The notes under the pieces: model-generated
Seen by the model: only the letters and a program-made list of their open reading frames with translations
What the model was told of the DNA's origin: nothing
Databases searched by the model: none
Source of the DNA: Cyanobacteria bacterium SZAS-4
GTDB lineage: Bacteria; Cyanobacteriota; Vampirovibrionia; Obscuribacterales; Obscuribacteraceae
NCBI GenBank assembly: GCA_018266255.1
Contig: JAFEAT010000015.1
Coordinates: 235,681 to 299,680, forward strand
Direction: 5' to 3'
DNA length: 64,000 bases
Shown: piece by piece, positions 17,202 through 25,579 of the stretch
How the letters are laid out: each line of letters starts with the position of its first letter
Numbering within the stretch: the stretch's first letter is position 1
Translations under genes and position numbers: made by a program

Positions 17202-17315
17202 TTATTTGCTAAACAGAAACATAACCTGAGGAAGTAGCGAAAGCAAAAACGAACCGATCATCAAAACGACCAGTACCTTGACGAACACCTTGTTATGTTT
17301 TCGGAAGAATTCCAT
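17202..17315 (-). CDS. 37-residue membrane peptide upstream of the YfhO-like gene
   Basis: ATG at 17315 encodes a basic N-terminus (MEFFRKHNKVFVKV), one hydrophobic helix and a terminal FSK. It ends 12 bp before the YfhO-like GTG start, so the two are probably translated from one message. The pattern of basic start plus a single LVVLMIGSFLLSLL helix resembles very small stressosome-associated (Prli42-type) or other envelope micro-proteins, but this is only a visual resemblance. AGG lies 5-6 nt before the ATG. Confidence 0.5.
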   Translation of the reverse strand: MEFFRKHNKVFVKVLVVLMIGSFLLSLLPQVMFLFSK

Positions 17316-17358
17316 GAGCCTGTTAACCTCTGTTCAAATTATTCTCGCACCGTTGCGC

Positions 17359-19248
17359 TTACTGGTCTACAGGAATATCTGAATCTTTACTAGTCTCGTC
17401 TGGGTGGAGCTTGGAAAAGATGCTACTGGCAACACTTTTGGGAAGCTTCGGAACGGCCGTCATTTCTTCTAAACTGGCTGCTTTAATTTTATCGAAAGAG
17501 CCAAAATAGTCCAGTAGAAGCTTGCGTCGAGCGGGTCCGATGCCGGGGAGAATATCCAAATTGGAGGATATCGTGCGCTTGGCTCTCAAGGCGCGATGGT
17601 AGGTGATAGCAAACCGGTGAGCCTCATCGCGAACGCGTTGCAACAGATGCAGCGCTTCACTACGCCGCGGCAGCAAAAATGGCTGCGAATTATTTGGCTT
17701 GTAAACCTCTTCTTGTTTTTTCGCCAGACCGATTATGTCGATAGGTGGAACGTTGGCTTCGGCAAGCGCCTCGCAAGCAGCTCCTAATTGCCCCTTGCCA
17801 CCATCGATGATAATCAAGTCAGGAAGTGGTTTTCCTTCAAGAACCAACTTCGAGTATCTTCGCCCTACCGCTTCTTTCATCGAAGCAAAATCGTTCGCTT
17901 CACCGATGCCCTCAACGGTGCGAATTTTGAAGCGACGGTAATCTGATTTTTTTGAAAGTGCATTTTCGAAAACGACCATGCTGGCTACGTTATCAGTGCC
18001 CTGGATGTTGGAAATATCGAAACATTCTATGCGCCGAGGTTGCTTCGACAGACCCAAATGTTCCTGCAACGTCGACATCGTCAGAGCTACTTTTGCGTCT
18101 TCTTCAGATGCAACTTGCAATTCCGTTTCAAGTGATAGTCTTGCGTTCTTCTGCGCCATCTCGATTGATGACTGCTTACTGCCGCGCTGTGGAACTGAAA
18201 TTTTAACCGCGGTTCGTGACTTCGCATTGAGTAGTTCAAGCAAAGCATTTTGCGATTCCAGCCCTTGCTGCAAAATCACCTCAGACGGCACAGCTATATC
18301 TTCGCAAGTGGCATAGTACTGATCGACGAAGCTTTCGAAAGCCTCATCTGGACTGGTCTTTTCGACCAGCGGAAGGCACACGGTTTCAGCGGAAATCAAC
18401 TTTCCTTCGCGCACTCGCATCAAACAAACTGCGATGTAACGGTTAGTGTGCGCTTCAGCGATAATGTCCTGGCTGACTTTCTGATTTTGGAAAAACACCT
18501 GCTGCTTTTCTACAACTCGTTCGAGCGACTGCAGTCGATTGCGAATTTTCGCCGCTTGTTCAAATTCCAGTCGCTCAGCGAAAGCTTCCATTTCGGCACG
18601 CAGCATGGAAATGACCTCACCCTGTCGGCCAGCCAGAAACATCTCGACCTGAGTCACGATTTGATTGTAAGTTGGCTCATCCACTAATTTTTGACACGGT
18701 CCCAAACAGAGACCGATGTAGTAATTCATGCAAGGCCGATCTCTAAATAGCGGCTTTTTACGCTGACGCATCGGAAAAACCTTGCGCAGCATACGCACTG
18801 TTTCCCACATTACACCCGTTTCGACATACGGTCCAAAGACACGAGCACGCGGATGCTCTTTGCGATACTTGACTGGATCGCGCACCATCACAAGGCGCGG
18901 ATATTCAACATCGTAAGTGATAGCAAGCCATGGATATTTTTTGTCATCTTTCAAAGCAACGTTGTAACGCGGCATGTGCTGCCGAACAAGCGTTGCTTCA
19001 AGTAGTAGAGCTTCCTTCTCTGAGTTAGTCAAAATCGTATCGATCGACATAACTTTCGGAATCATCACAGCCAGTTTTGGACGTTCACGCCATGACGTTT
19101 CATTCCAGTATGAACGAACTCGGTTGCGCAAGCTTAGCGCTTTGCCAATGTAGATTATCTCGCCGTGCGTATCTTTGAAGATGTACACGCCTGAATTGTC
19201 AGGCATGCCACCAAGTTGACGAGTTAGATCTTCGGAAATCGTCTTCAT
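17359..19248 (-). CDS. uvrC: Excinuclease ABC subunit C
   Basis: 629 residues, full length. UvrC makes both incisions in nucleotide excision repair after UvrA-UvrB loading. The GIY-YIG domain is at the N-terminus (GVYIF near residue 20, IIYIGKA near 31-37, catalytic Arg in RVRSYW). A UVR motif for UvrB contact lies near 205-240 (ERLEFEQAAKIRNRLQSL). The RNase H-like nuclease domain has CFDISNIQGTD and IIDGGKGQL. Tandem HhH motifs lie at the end (LPGIGPARRKLLLDYFGS). Upstream radA is 37 bp away on the same strand, so a DNA-repair operon radA-uvrC is likely. Confidence 0.98.
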   Translation of the reverse strand: MKTISEDLTRQLGGMPDNSGVYIFKDTHGEIIYIGKALSLRNRVRSYWNETSWRERPKLAVMIPKVMSIDTILTNSEKEALLLEATLVRQHMPRYNVALKDDKKYPWLAITYDVEYPRLVMVRDPVKYRKEHPRARVFGPYVETGVMWETVRMLRKVFPMRQRKKPLFRDRPCMNYYIGLCLGPCQKLVDEPTYNQIVTQVEMFLAGRQGEVISMLRAEMEAFAERLEFEQAAKIRNRLQSLERVVEKQQVFFQNQKVSQDIIAEAHTNRYIAVCLMRVREGKLISAETVCLPLVEKTSPDEAFESFVDQYYATCEDIAVPSEVILQQGLESQNALLELLNAKSRTAVKISVPQRGSKQSSIEMAQKNARLSLETELQVASEEDAKVALTMSTLQEHLGLSKQPRRIECFDISNIQGTDNVASMVVFENALSKKSDYRRFKIRTVEGIGEANDFASMKEAVGRRYSKLVLEGKPLPDLIIIDGGKGQLGAACEALAEANVPPIDIIGLAKKQEEVYKPNNSQPFLLPRRSEALHLLQRVRDEAHRFAITYHRALRAKRTISSNLDILPGIGPARRKLLLDYFGSFDKIKAASLEEMTAVPKLPKSVASSIFSKLHPDETSKDSDIPVDQ

Positions 19249-19285
19249 ACTGAACTAAAAGAATTGCAAATGGATCAACTAAATT

Positions 19286-20794
19286 CTAACGCGCCGTACT
19301 GGTCTCAGCGGGCGGCACTGGTGATTTCGATTCTCGTGAGGCAGGCTTCACACCAAGCTCTGCACCTGGAATCGAATGAGTCAACGCATCTAGCAGGGAA
19401 TCAACACCGATAACATCCATGTTTTCGATTTTGCATTCCAACGGCAAATTGGCTTTCGGCACTAGCGCTTTGTGGAATCCCATCTTCGCTGCTTCTTTCA
19501 AACGTTGCTCGAGGGAGACAACTGCTCTAATTTCGCCAGTTAGTCCCAGCTCGCCGATGCACAAAAGACCAGGATCGATCGAGCGATCGAGAAACGATGT
19601 TGCTACGGCAACGCTGATGCCCAGGTCACCGGATGGATCATTGAAATCTAATCCGCCGACGATGTTGACATAGACATCGTATCTCGAAACGGCTAATCCG
19701 ACTTTCTTTTCCAGCACAGCAAGCACTTGCAGTAGACGATTGTAATCCCAGCCGTTCACTACTCTTCGCGGGCTCGGATAGTGTGTATTTCCGACGAGCG
19801 CTTGCACTTCCAGCAGCAGCGAACGACTTCCTTCACCACCGGCGATGACGGCGGTGCCCGAGGGCGCTTGCTTGCGACCAAGCTTGCTGAGCCGATCTCC
19901 AAGCAACAGAGCACTTGGATTGTCTACCTCAGCCAGTCCAGAAGTGGTCATTGTATAGATGGCAATTTCTTGCGTGGAGCCAAAACGATTTTTCGCCGCT
20001 TTCAATATACGCAACTGCCGTGCCCGGTCTCCCTCAAACTGCAACACCACATCAACCATGTGCTCGAGAACGCGAGGACCAGCAATTGTGCCGTCTTTAG
20101 TTACGTGCCCAACCAGGATAGTGGCAATATTTTGCGACTTCGCCGCCGAAACTATGAATTGAGCGCCCTCTCGAACCTGGCTTACAGAGCCTGGAGCACT
20201 ACCGATTTGAGGGTGGTACATCGATTGAATACTGTCGATGATTGCTACTTTCACTTCGGCAGAAAGCATTCTGTCGCGTATTTTGCTCACATCTTGCTCT
20301 GAATCAACCAGAATGTGCGGGTGTTTAATGCCTAATCGAGAAGCTCGAAGCTTCACCTGAGAAGCTGACTCCTCGCCAGATACATAAAGAATTTTTTGCT
20401 TGGCTGCGACATAATTCGCCACTTGCAAGAGCAGTGTCGACTTGCCAATTCCCGGGTCTCCAGCCAAAAGCACAACTGAACCCGGAACCAAACCACCGCC
20501 GAGAACCTCGTCGAGACCTGCCAATCCAGTGCTCAAGCGGGATGCGTCGAGGGTTTCATTGTTGATCTCAATGGCGTCCAGACCGACAGGTCCGACAGAA
20601 TCAGCCGGAGAAACGCCGCCAAAGCCAGTATTCAGGCGTGTAGCAAAGCCTTTTTTGGCCGCTCCGGCAGGCTCTTCTTCGTACAGCTCTTCCACCATCG
20701 AGTTCCAAGTGCCGCACTCACTGCACTTTCCCAGCTGTTTAGAGGTGGAATACCCGCACTCTTGACATATCCATTTAGCCCTAATTCGTCCCAT
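19286..20794 (-). CDS. radA: DNA repair protein RadA (Sms)
   Basis: 502 residues. RadA is a RecA-like branch-migration ATPase in recombination. It has a C4 zinc finger (C10, C13, C24, C27: CQECG ... CSECG), Walker A GDPGIGKST at about 112-120, the RadA-specific KNRFG motif near 270, and the Lon-protease-like C-terminal domain (GGLDFNDPSGDLGI, TGEIRAV). The C-terminal 25 residues are Pro/Ser/Glu-rich and beyond the usual end. It is the first gene of the likely radA-uvrC operon and is divergent from the small secreted-protein gene. Confidence 0.98.
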   Translation of the reverse strand: MGRIRAKWICQECGYSTSKQLGKCSECGTWNSMVEELYEEEPAGAAKKGFATRLNTGFGGVSPADSVGPVGLDAIEINNETLDASRLSTGLAGLDEVLGGGLVPGSVVLLAGDPGIGKSTLLLQVANYVAAKQKILYVSGEESASQVKLRASRLGIKHPHILVDSEQDVSKIRDRMLSAEVKVAIIDSIQSMYHPQIGSAPGSVSQVREGAQFIVSAAKSQNIATILVGHVTKDGTIAGPRVLEHMVDVVLQFEGDRARQLRILKAAKNRFGSTQEIAIYTMTTSGLAEVDNPSALLLGDRLSKLGRKQAPSGTAVIAGGEGSRSLLLEVQALVGNTHYPSPRRVVNGWDYNRLLQVLAVLEKKVGLAVSRYDVYVNIVGGLDFNDPSGDLGISVAVATSFLDRSIDPGLLCIGELGLTGEIRAVVSLEQRLKEAAKMGFHKALVPKANLPLECKIENMDVIGVDSLLDALTHSIPGAELGVKPASRESKSPVPPAETSTAR

Positions 20795-20904
20795 AAAACC
20801 CCGAAAATTGCCGCCCGTCGCGCCATCATTTTAACGTGCTTATCGGACAGTTCGGCTATACTTTTCGCGGAACTACATCCCATTCGCCAAGGACGGAGAA
20901 CATT

Positions 20905-21198
20905 ATGTCAAGTATGATTGTTGTCTTAGCCACAGCGGTTGCGTGCGCGCCTGTTTCAGCAGGTTTCTCGCTAAACAAGATTCAGATTAAACCGTCGATT
21001 GCTCAGGTAATGCAGGGGCAGTGGGTGATCGCCCAGAAGTACAACGGTGCTGACCCACACGGTGACGACCCGCACGGCGACGACCCGCACGACGAGCAGC
21101 ACGATGGCAGCCTGCCGGCAAACCAGGACAGAGGCATCGGTAAAGCGCCAAAGGACGTCTATGGCGGAACTGTTCCGAACGACCAGAAGCCATATTAA
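20905..21198 (+). CDS. Small secreted His/Asp-rich protein
   Basis: 97 residues from ATG 20905, preceded by GGACGGAG; a longer frame from 20836 lacks a site and a signal peptide. The N-terminus MSSMIVVLATAVACAPVSAG is a likely signal peptide. Residues about 51-70 carry a DPHGD repeat (three DPH units, then DEQHDG), a potential divalent-metal-binding segment. The tail is polar and Gly/Pro-rich. No family is recognised. The repeats are encoded by near-identical 15-bp units (GACCCGCACGGCGAC type), so copy number may vary between strains. Confidence 0.7.
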   Translation: MSSMIVVLATAVACAPVSAGFSLNKIQIKPSIAQVMQGQWVIAQKYNGADPHGDDPHGDDPHDEQHDGSLPANQDRGIGKAPKDVYGGTVPNDQKPY

Positions 21199-21229
21199 CG
21201 ACGGAAGGCTGTCAACGCGCCCTTCTTGG

Positions 21230-21251
21230 AAATTCGAAATATCTCGAATTT
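21230..21251 (+). terminator. Inverted repeat after the His/Asp-rich gene
   Basis: AAATTCGA at 21230-21237 and TCGAATTT at 21244-21251 form a perfect 8-bp AT-rich stem, followed by TGATGGTTTT. It is a possible weak terminator before lgt. Confidence 0.4.
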
Positions 21252-21308
21252 GATGGTTTTGTCCACGGCTGCTCGCGGCAATGACTGTCGGCGGCTACAA
21301 TTGGGACC

Positions 21309-22148
21309 ATGATTTTTAGCTCGCCTACAATATCAGGCATTCTATTTCAGCTCGGCCCGGTCACCGTGCGTTACTACGGGTTGATGATTGCACTTGGCGC
21401 TCTGGCCGCCATCGCTTGCGCGTCGTCTATGGCAAACAGACGTGGGCTAGACGACCAGAAATTGGTCAACTGCGCGCTGAGCAGTTTCATCGGTGCAATC
21501 ATCGGCGCCAGGCTCTACTATGTCGCGCTCTCCTGGTCTAACTATGCCAACAATCTCGCTGATATAGTCGCGACGTGGCATGGTGGAATGTCGCTGCACG
21601 GCGGCATCATTGGCGCGTTCATCGGGTGTTTGATTTACTGCAAAGTGACAAAAACAAAGTTCTGGCCGTTTTGCGATGTGATCACAACTTCTGTGCCGCT
21701 TGCACAATCGATTGGTCGATGGGGCAATTTTTTCAATTCAGAGGCATTCGGAAAGCCAGTCGGTGACGACTTTCCACTCAAGCTGTTCATTCCGATAGAC
21801 CGACGTCCGATGGAATTTCACTCATCCAACTATTTCCACCCTACATTTTTGTACGAAGCAGTTTGGGACTTAGGATTGTTTTTGTTACTGTACTTCGTTC
21901 TTGCCAACCGTTTAAAGAACTACGATGGCATGGCGTTTTTTGTATATATCGCCATCTATTCGGTCGGTAGATTACTGATCGAACCGATTCGCTCCGACAG
22001 TATCATGGCTGGTACCATCCCCTTCCCCATGATCGCAAGCGGAGTCGGATTGGCTCTTGGGATAGTCGGAGCGGCTATTGCTTACGCCAGAGGCAGAAGA
22101 GGCAAGGGTTTGAGCACGAAACCCGAGGCTTCATCGGGCGAAACTTAA
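21309..22148 (+). CDS. lgt: Prolipoprotein diacylglyceryl transferase
   Basis: 279 residues, seven TM segments. Lgt transfers diacylglycerol from phosphatidylglycerol to the lipobox cysteine of prelipoproteins in the cytoplasmic membrane. Family motifs are WHGGMSLHGGIIG near residue 94, the Lgt signature GRWGNFFNSEAFG near 137-149, and GRLLIEPIRSDS near the end with the essential Arg. All appear intact. It is monocistronic or first in a short operon; the next gene begins 139 bp later. Confidence 0.97.
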   Translation: MIFSSPTISGILFQLGPVTVRYYGLMIALGALAAIACASSMANRRGLDDQKLVNCALSSFIGAIIGARLYYVALSWSNYANNLADIVATWHGGMSLHGGIIGAFIGCLIYCKVTKTKFWPFCDVITTSVPLAQSIGRWGNFFNSEAFGKPVGDDFPLKLFIPIDRRPMEFHSSNYFHPTFLYEAVWDLGLFLLLYFVLANRLKNYDGMAFFVYIAIYSVGRLLIEPIRSDSIMAGTIPFPMIASGVGLALGIVGAAIAYARGRRGKGLSTKPEASSGET

Positions 22149-22287
22149 GAAGAACTTTCGTTTTGAAACTTCAAGTTCTCGTCATCGTCAATGAGAGTTG
22201 GATACTATGCAATTTGGAGCGGCCAAAGAGAAAATCGCCGCCTCCACCGACAGGTGCTAAGCCGCCGGGTCAAACAGGAGACAGAAG

Positions 22288-22848
22288 ATGATTGAAATGA
22301 CTGTAGCCGGAATTGCCATAGACACGCGCAACTCCCAGCCGATTGTTGTTCTCAAAGAAAATGACACCCTGCGAACTCTGCCTATCTGGATAGGCATTGC
22401 AGAAGCGAAGGCTATCTCTTTTGCGCTCGAGAAAACTAAATCAGAGCGCCCGCTTACACATGAGCTTTTACTGACCACCATCGAAAGATTGGGTTACGAA
22501 GTCAAACAAATTGAAATAGACAAACTCGACTCGCAAACATACTCTGCGATTTTGAAATTGCACTCGAAAGAAGAAGGCAAAACACGCATGATGATCGATG
22601 CGAGACCTTCTGATGCAATCGCGCTGGCGCTGGCCGCGAGGGCACCAATTTTTGTTTCACCTGAAATCACAGTCAACGCGGTAATGGCTGCAGACGACGA
22701 CACTGCAGAATTCAAGCACTTCGTCAGTAAACTGAAGGCGTCAGATTTCAAATTGCCTGGAGTTACATCGGTCACGCCGATCGAAGAGGAAAGAGACGCC
22801 GACGCGCAAGCCGATGGCGATGAAGGGACCAGTCCTGATTCGAAATAA
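22288..22848 (+). CDS. Bifunctional nuclease family protein (DUF151/BFN)
   Basis: 186 residues. The first about 135 residues are a BFN domain: MIEMTVAGIAIDTRNSQPIV, LPIWIGIAEAKAI and RPSDAIALALAARAPIFV are diagnostic. Some members show RNase and DNase activity; in many bacteria, including cyanobacteria, the role is undefined. The C-terminal 50 residues are acidic and disordered (EEERDADAQADGDEG). AGGAGACAG before the ATG is a strong ribosome binding site. It faces a convergent hypothetical gene across 31 bp. Confidence 0.93.
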   Translation: MIEMTVAGIAIDTRNSQPIVVLKENDTLRTLPIWIGIAEAKAISFALEKTKSERPLTHELLLTTIERLGYEVKQIEIDKLDSQTYSAILKLHSKEEGKTRMMIDARPSDAIALALAARAPIFVSPEITVNAVMAADDDTAEFKHFVSKLKASDFKLPGVTSVTPIEEERDADAQADGDEGTSPDSK

Positions 22849-22879
22849 GCAGGGCTTGCTGAAGAAGGCACGTCTACTT

Positions 22880-23680
22880 TTATTTGTACCAATCAGACGG
22901 TGCACGGGGCACAGCCGTGGGTGGCGCTAGAGCACCATCATCAGGTACGGCGCTCGGTGCTACACCGTTATAGGGTGGACGCCAATTGGTTGTACTCGGT
23001 GCTAAAACACCATTTTCAGCAGGCTTACCTGGTGCCTGCACCTGCGCTGGCTCTCCGTAAATCTTCTCGGCGTCAGGCGGAGTTTCGCTTTCGGTATTAT
23101 GGAACGTACCGCGCACACTCGCGCCAATAAATGGATAAGATGCATACGCTAACGGATAACCGAAAGCGGATGTGCGCATCTTTACTGCGAAGTTAAATAC
23201 GCGGTCAGCCAGCAGCCCCTGTCCTGCTCCAACCAATCCCTCGAACGCTTGTTTGCTAATGGAGTCACTAGGGTGCATGGCGTTAGCCGCCATCACAGCT
23301 GATCCGAGTGTCCGGCCATACCGTCCGCCCAGCAAATATAGTCCCAAGGAAGTTGCGCCACCAAGCATCCATTCAATGGAGTCTTGATTTTTGATTCTAG
23401 TTTGATCATCCTTCACTGAGGCAATGACGGACTCTCGCGAAACGGAGTTCGGCTTTTCTCTTTCTGCGTCGTAGGACAACTCGAGACCATGTAATGACGC
23501 TGCACCAGAATCGTAGATAAACTTCGTCGCTCTGCCCAAGTATGATCCTTGCTCATCATGTTCCCGGTGGTAGTTAATTTCGCTTTGCAGTGCTCTCAAA
23601 GTTCGCTCGTGCTCGATAGTCAAAGCAGATGCATTCGCCGATGGAACCGCATCGCCAGCCGGTTTGTTCTGTTCAACCAT
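22880..23680 (-). CDS. Hypothetical protein with glycine-rich hydrophobic middle
   Basis: 266 residues from ATG 23680 (MVEQNKPAG), with GAGG 6 nt upstream; an earlier in-frame start lies at 23701. The N-terminal about 110 residues are charged and helical, the middle (about 105-190) is Gly/Ala-rich and moderately hydrophobic (WMLGGATSLGLYLLGGRYGRTLG), and the end is Pro-rich and disordered. No known family. It lies 64 bp downstream of the first Rieske gene on the same strand and could be the last gene of that operon, but its composition differs. Confidence 0.65.
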   Translation of the reverse strand: MVEQNKPAGDAVPSANASALTIEHERTLRALQSEINYHREHDEQGSYLGRATKFIYDSGAASLHGLELSYDAEREKPNSVSRESVIASVKDDQTRIKNQDSIEWMLGGATSLGLYLLGGRYGRTLGSAVMAANAMHPSDSISKQAFEGLVGAGQGLLADRVFNFAVKMRTSAFGYPLAYASYPFIGASVRGTFHNTESETPPDAEKIYGEPAQVQAPGKPAENGVLAPSTTNWRPPYNGVAPSAVPDDGALAPPTAVPRAPSDWYK

Positions 23681-23744
23681 TTGCTGCCTCATCAAGATCA
23701 TTGTTACTTGAAATGAAGCTTAACTGGCCTATGTTTACTAAACG

Positions 23745-24827
23745 CTAACTAGCGTCTGCGGCGCAGTAAAACTGTTTTTGCTTTTCAAGATGTTGAATAA
23801 AAGCCAAGACAGAGTGGTCGGCAGCTATTGGTGTTTTAAAGTCAAATTTGATCGAGTTGAAAATTCGCGTATCACCTTTAGCGAAGTAAAGTCCAGCAAG
23901 TTTCGTTATCAAAAGCACAAATGGATTTAGAATCACCTGCAACATGTTTGTCGGTTTCTTCGCAAAGGCGACGGCGTAGCCCTCTGTCTTTCCGCCTGCA
24001 GACAATCGTAGAGCGAACATCAAATACAAATGCAGGAAATCAGGACCGAGGGTAACGGTTCCAGTGCTTCCGTACCAATAATCGAGATTGTAGGTGAGAG
24101 CCTCTTTATATAACTTTCCAATCGTCGTAGTAAAAGCATTGGTATTAGGGATGGTGCCAGTATTCTTGAACTCTATGTGATTCGAAGTGATCCGCCGGGG
24201 CTCCATATTCAGAACATCACCTGGCAAATTGTGTACGGTGTGAAAATGCTGTTCGTCAATCGCATTGACCATGACTACATTTGGGTGGCAATTTTTGATA
24301 AAGAAATTACCCACAGAATAATCGTAGGCAGCGCCTTTAAGCTCCGGATGAATAGGAATATCTTCTGCTGGGTTATCGTCACCAAGCCAAATCCAAATCA
24401 AACCATGGCTTTCGCGAACAGTCCAAGATTTAGTCGTCACCGCTTTCGGTGCCTTACCCTTCACGCAAGGAATATCAGTGCACACACCTTTGTCGTCGTA
24501 ACACCAGTTGTGAAAAAAGCAACGGAGTTGCTCGCCATCAACTTTTCCTTCCGCCAGATGCGCCCCCATGTGCGGACAATATGCATGCAGTGCCGCAACT
24601 TCACCACTCTCTTTACGGAATACTGCCAGCTCATGACCTACGATGTTGGCTGGTATAACCTTGTTGCGCTTCAAAGATTTTGAAGGCATCAACCAGTACC
24701 AACCGCTTGCAACGCAGTCTGTTCTGGTAAATATGCTGTACGGCTCGCGCTCACGCGTCAAATTTTTTGATTGACTTTGGCGGCCAACAAAAATTCGGCC
24801 AACTACTGAATTTGCTTGCATACTCAC
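23745..24827 (-). CDS. Rieske non-heme iron oxygenase (1)
   Basis: 360 residues. A Rieske [2Fe-2S] site is at C84-x-H86 and C103-x2-H106 (CPHMGAH ... CFFH). The mononuclear iron site has N188, D191, H194 and H199 in NAIDEQHFHTVHN, so the catalytic signature of alpha subunits of ring-hydroxylating and related oxygenases is intact. Two hydrophobic stretches near residues 270-320 could associate with a membrane, as in sterol/carotenoid-type Rieske enzymes. The start is GTG 24827 or ATG two codons on. It follows the GNAT-like gene after 18 bp and belongs to the minus-strand operon. The substrate is unknown. Electrons might come from the ferredoxin encoded at 31924. Confidence 0.88.
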   Translation of the reverse strand: MSMQANSVVGRIFVGRQSQSKNLTREREPYSIFTRTDCVASGWYWLMPSKSLKRNKVIPANIVGHELAVFRKESGEVAALHAYCPHMGAHLAEGKVDGEQLRCFFHNWCYDDKGVCTDIPCVKGKAPKAVTTKSWTVRESHGLIWIWLGDDNPAEDIPIHPELKGAAYDYSVGNFFIKNCHPNVVMVNAIDEQHFHTVHNLPGDVLNMEPRRITSNHIEFKNTGTIPNTNAFTTTIGKLYKEALTYNLDYWYGSTGTVTLGPDFLHLYLMFALRLSAGGKTEGYAVAFAKKPTNMLQVILNPFVLLITKLAGLYFAKGDTRIFNSIKFDFKTPIAADHSVLAFIQHLEKQKQFYCAADAS

Positions 24828-24845
24828 CGCACTGTTGTCGAAAAC

Positions 24846-25571
24846 TTAGGATGCCTTCTGATTTCGTCCAGCTTCAAACCATTGACGCGCCAGGCGAGTC
24901 AAATTTTCTGCGTTTAGTTCGCAGACACAGAGAAGCTCATCACCTTTGTAATACTGGGGATTCCTAGACAAAAAATATTGAACATCCAGACGACCACTGT
25001 CTTTGTCTGGAATTGCAGCCAGCTCTTGATTTAGATAACTGCGTGGTTCAGGAAAGCGGACCAGTCCATTAATCGCATCATACTGATCACCAAATTTTTG
25101 GGTCGCCAGGTGATCCATTAAAGATTGCATTTCTGGTGGCGTCTTCAAATTGTGACGTGGATAATATTCATTACTGAATAGGGACAAATAGCGGTATGTG
25201 CGATGCCCTTTGACAATGAGCAGCCAGTAAAGCGGGGTATTTGGCGCCTCTTGTTTGATGCATCCAGCAAGTTCCAACCAAGCTTTGGACATTTGATTTT
25301 GTCCCCAATAGGCTTGTTCGATAATGGTGTCGCCGGAATATAAAACTCGAATAGGTTGGCCTTGGAAAACTTCATTATAGACAGCAAGAGTCGAAAAGCC
25401 TCTAATGATGCCATTCGCGTCGCGAAGAACTACAGCGTAATTCTTCGCATCTAAATCACGAAAGAACACTGATGGCTCGCCACCGTCATAATTGACATGA
25501 TATAGATCGAACATGGTAGTTCTGTCCTTATCACTCAGCGTTGAAATATTTACGATTGAGGTTAGAAGCAT
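24846..25571 (-). CDS. GNAT-like protein
   Basis: 241 residues from ATG 25571 (MLLTSIVNIS); longer in-frame readings would run into the preceding gene. The order of elements resembles a GNAT fold: FDLYHVNYDGG, then GIIRGFSTLAVY, then IRVLYSGDTIIEQAYWGQNQMSKAWLELAG in separate strands and helix, where the acetyl-CoA pyrophosphate loop would lie. The classical R/QxxGxG/A motif is not clear (YWGQNQMSKA at that position), so acyltransferase activity is not certain. It starts 8 bp after the amidohydrolase-DUF962 gene, so the two are co-transcribed. Confidence 0.65.
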   Translation of the reverse strand: MLLTSIVNISTLSDKDRTTMFDLYHVNYDGGEPSVFFRDLDAKNYAVVLRDANGIIRGFSTLAVYNEVFQGQPIRVLYSGDTIIEQAYWGQNQMSKAWLELAGCIKQEAPNTPLYWLLIVKGHRTYRYLSLFSNEYYPRHNLKTPPEMQSLMDHLATQKFGDQYDAINGLVRFPEPRSYLNQELAAIPDKDSGRLDVQYFLSRNPQYYKGDELLCVCELNAENLTRLARQWFEAGRNQKAS

Positions 25572-25579
25572 TTTGATCA

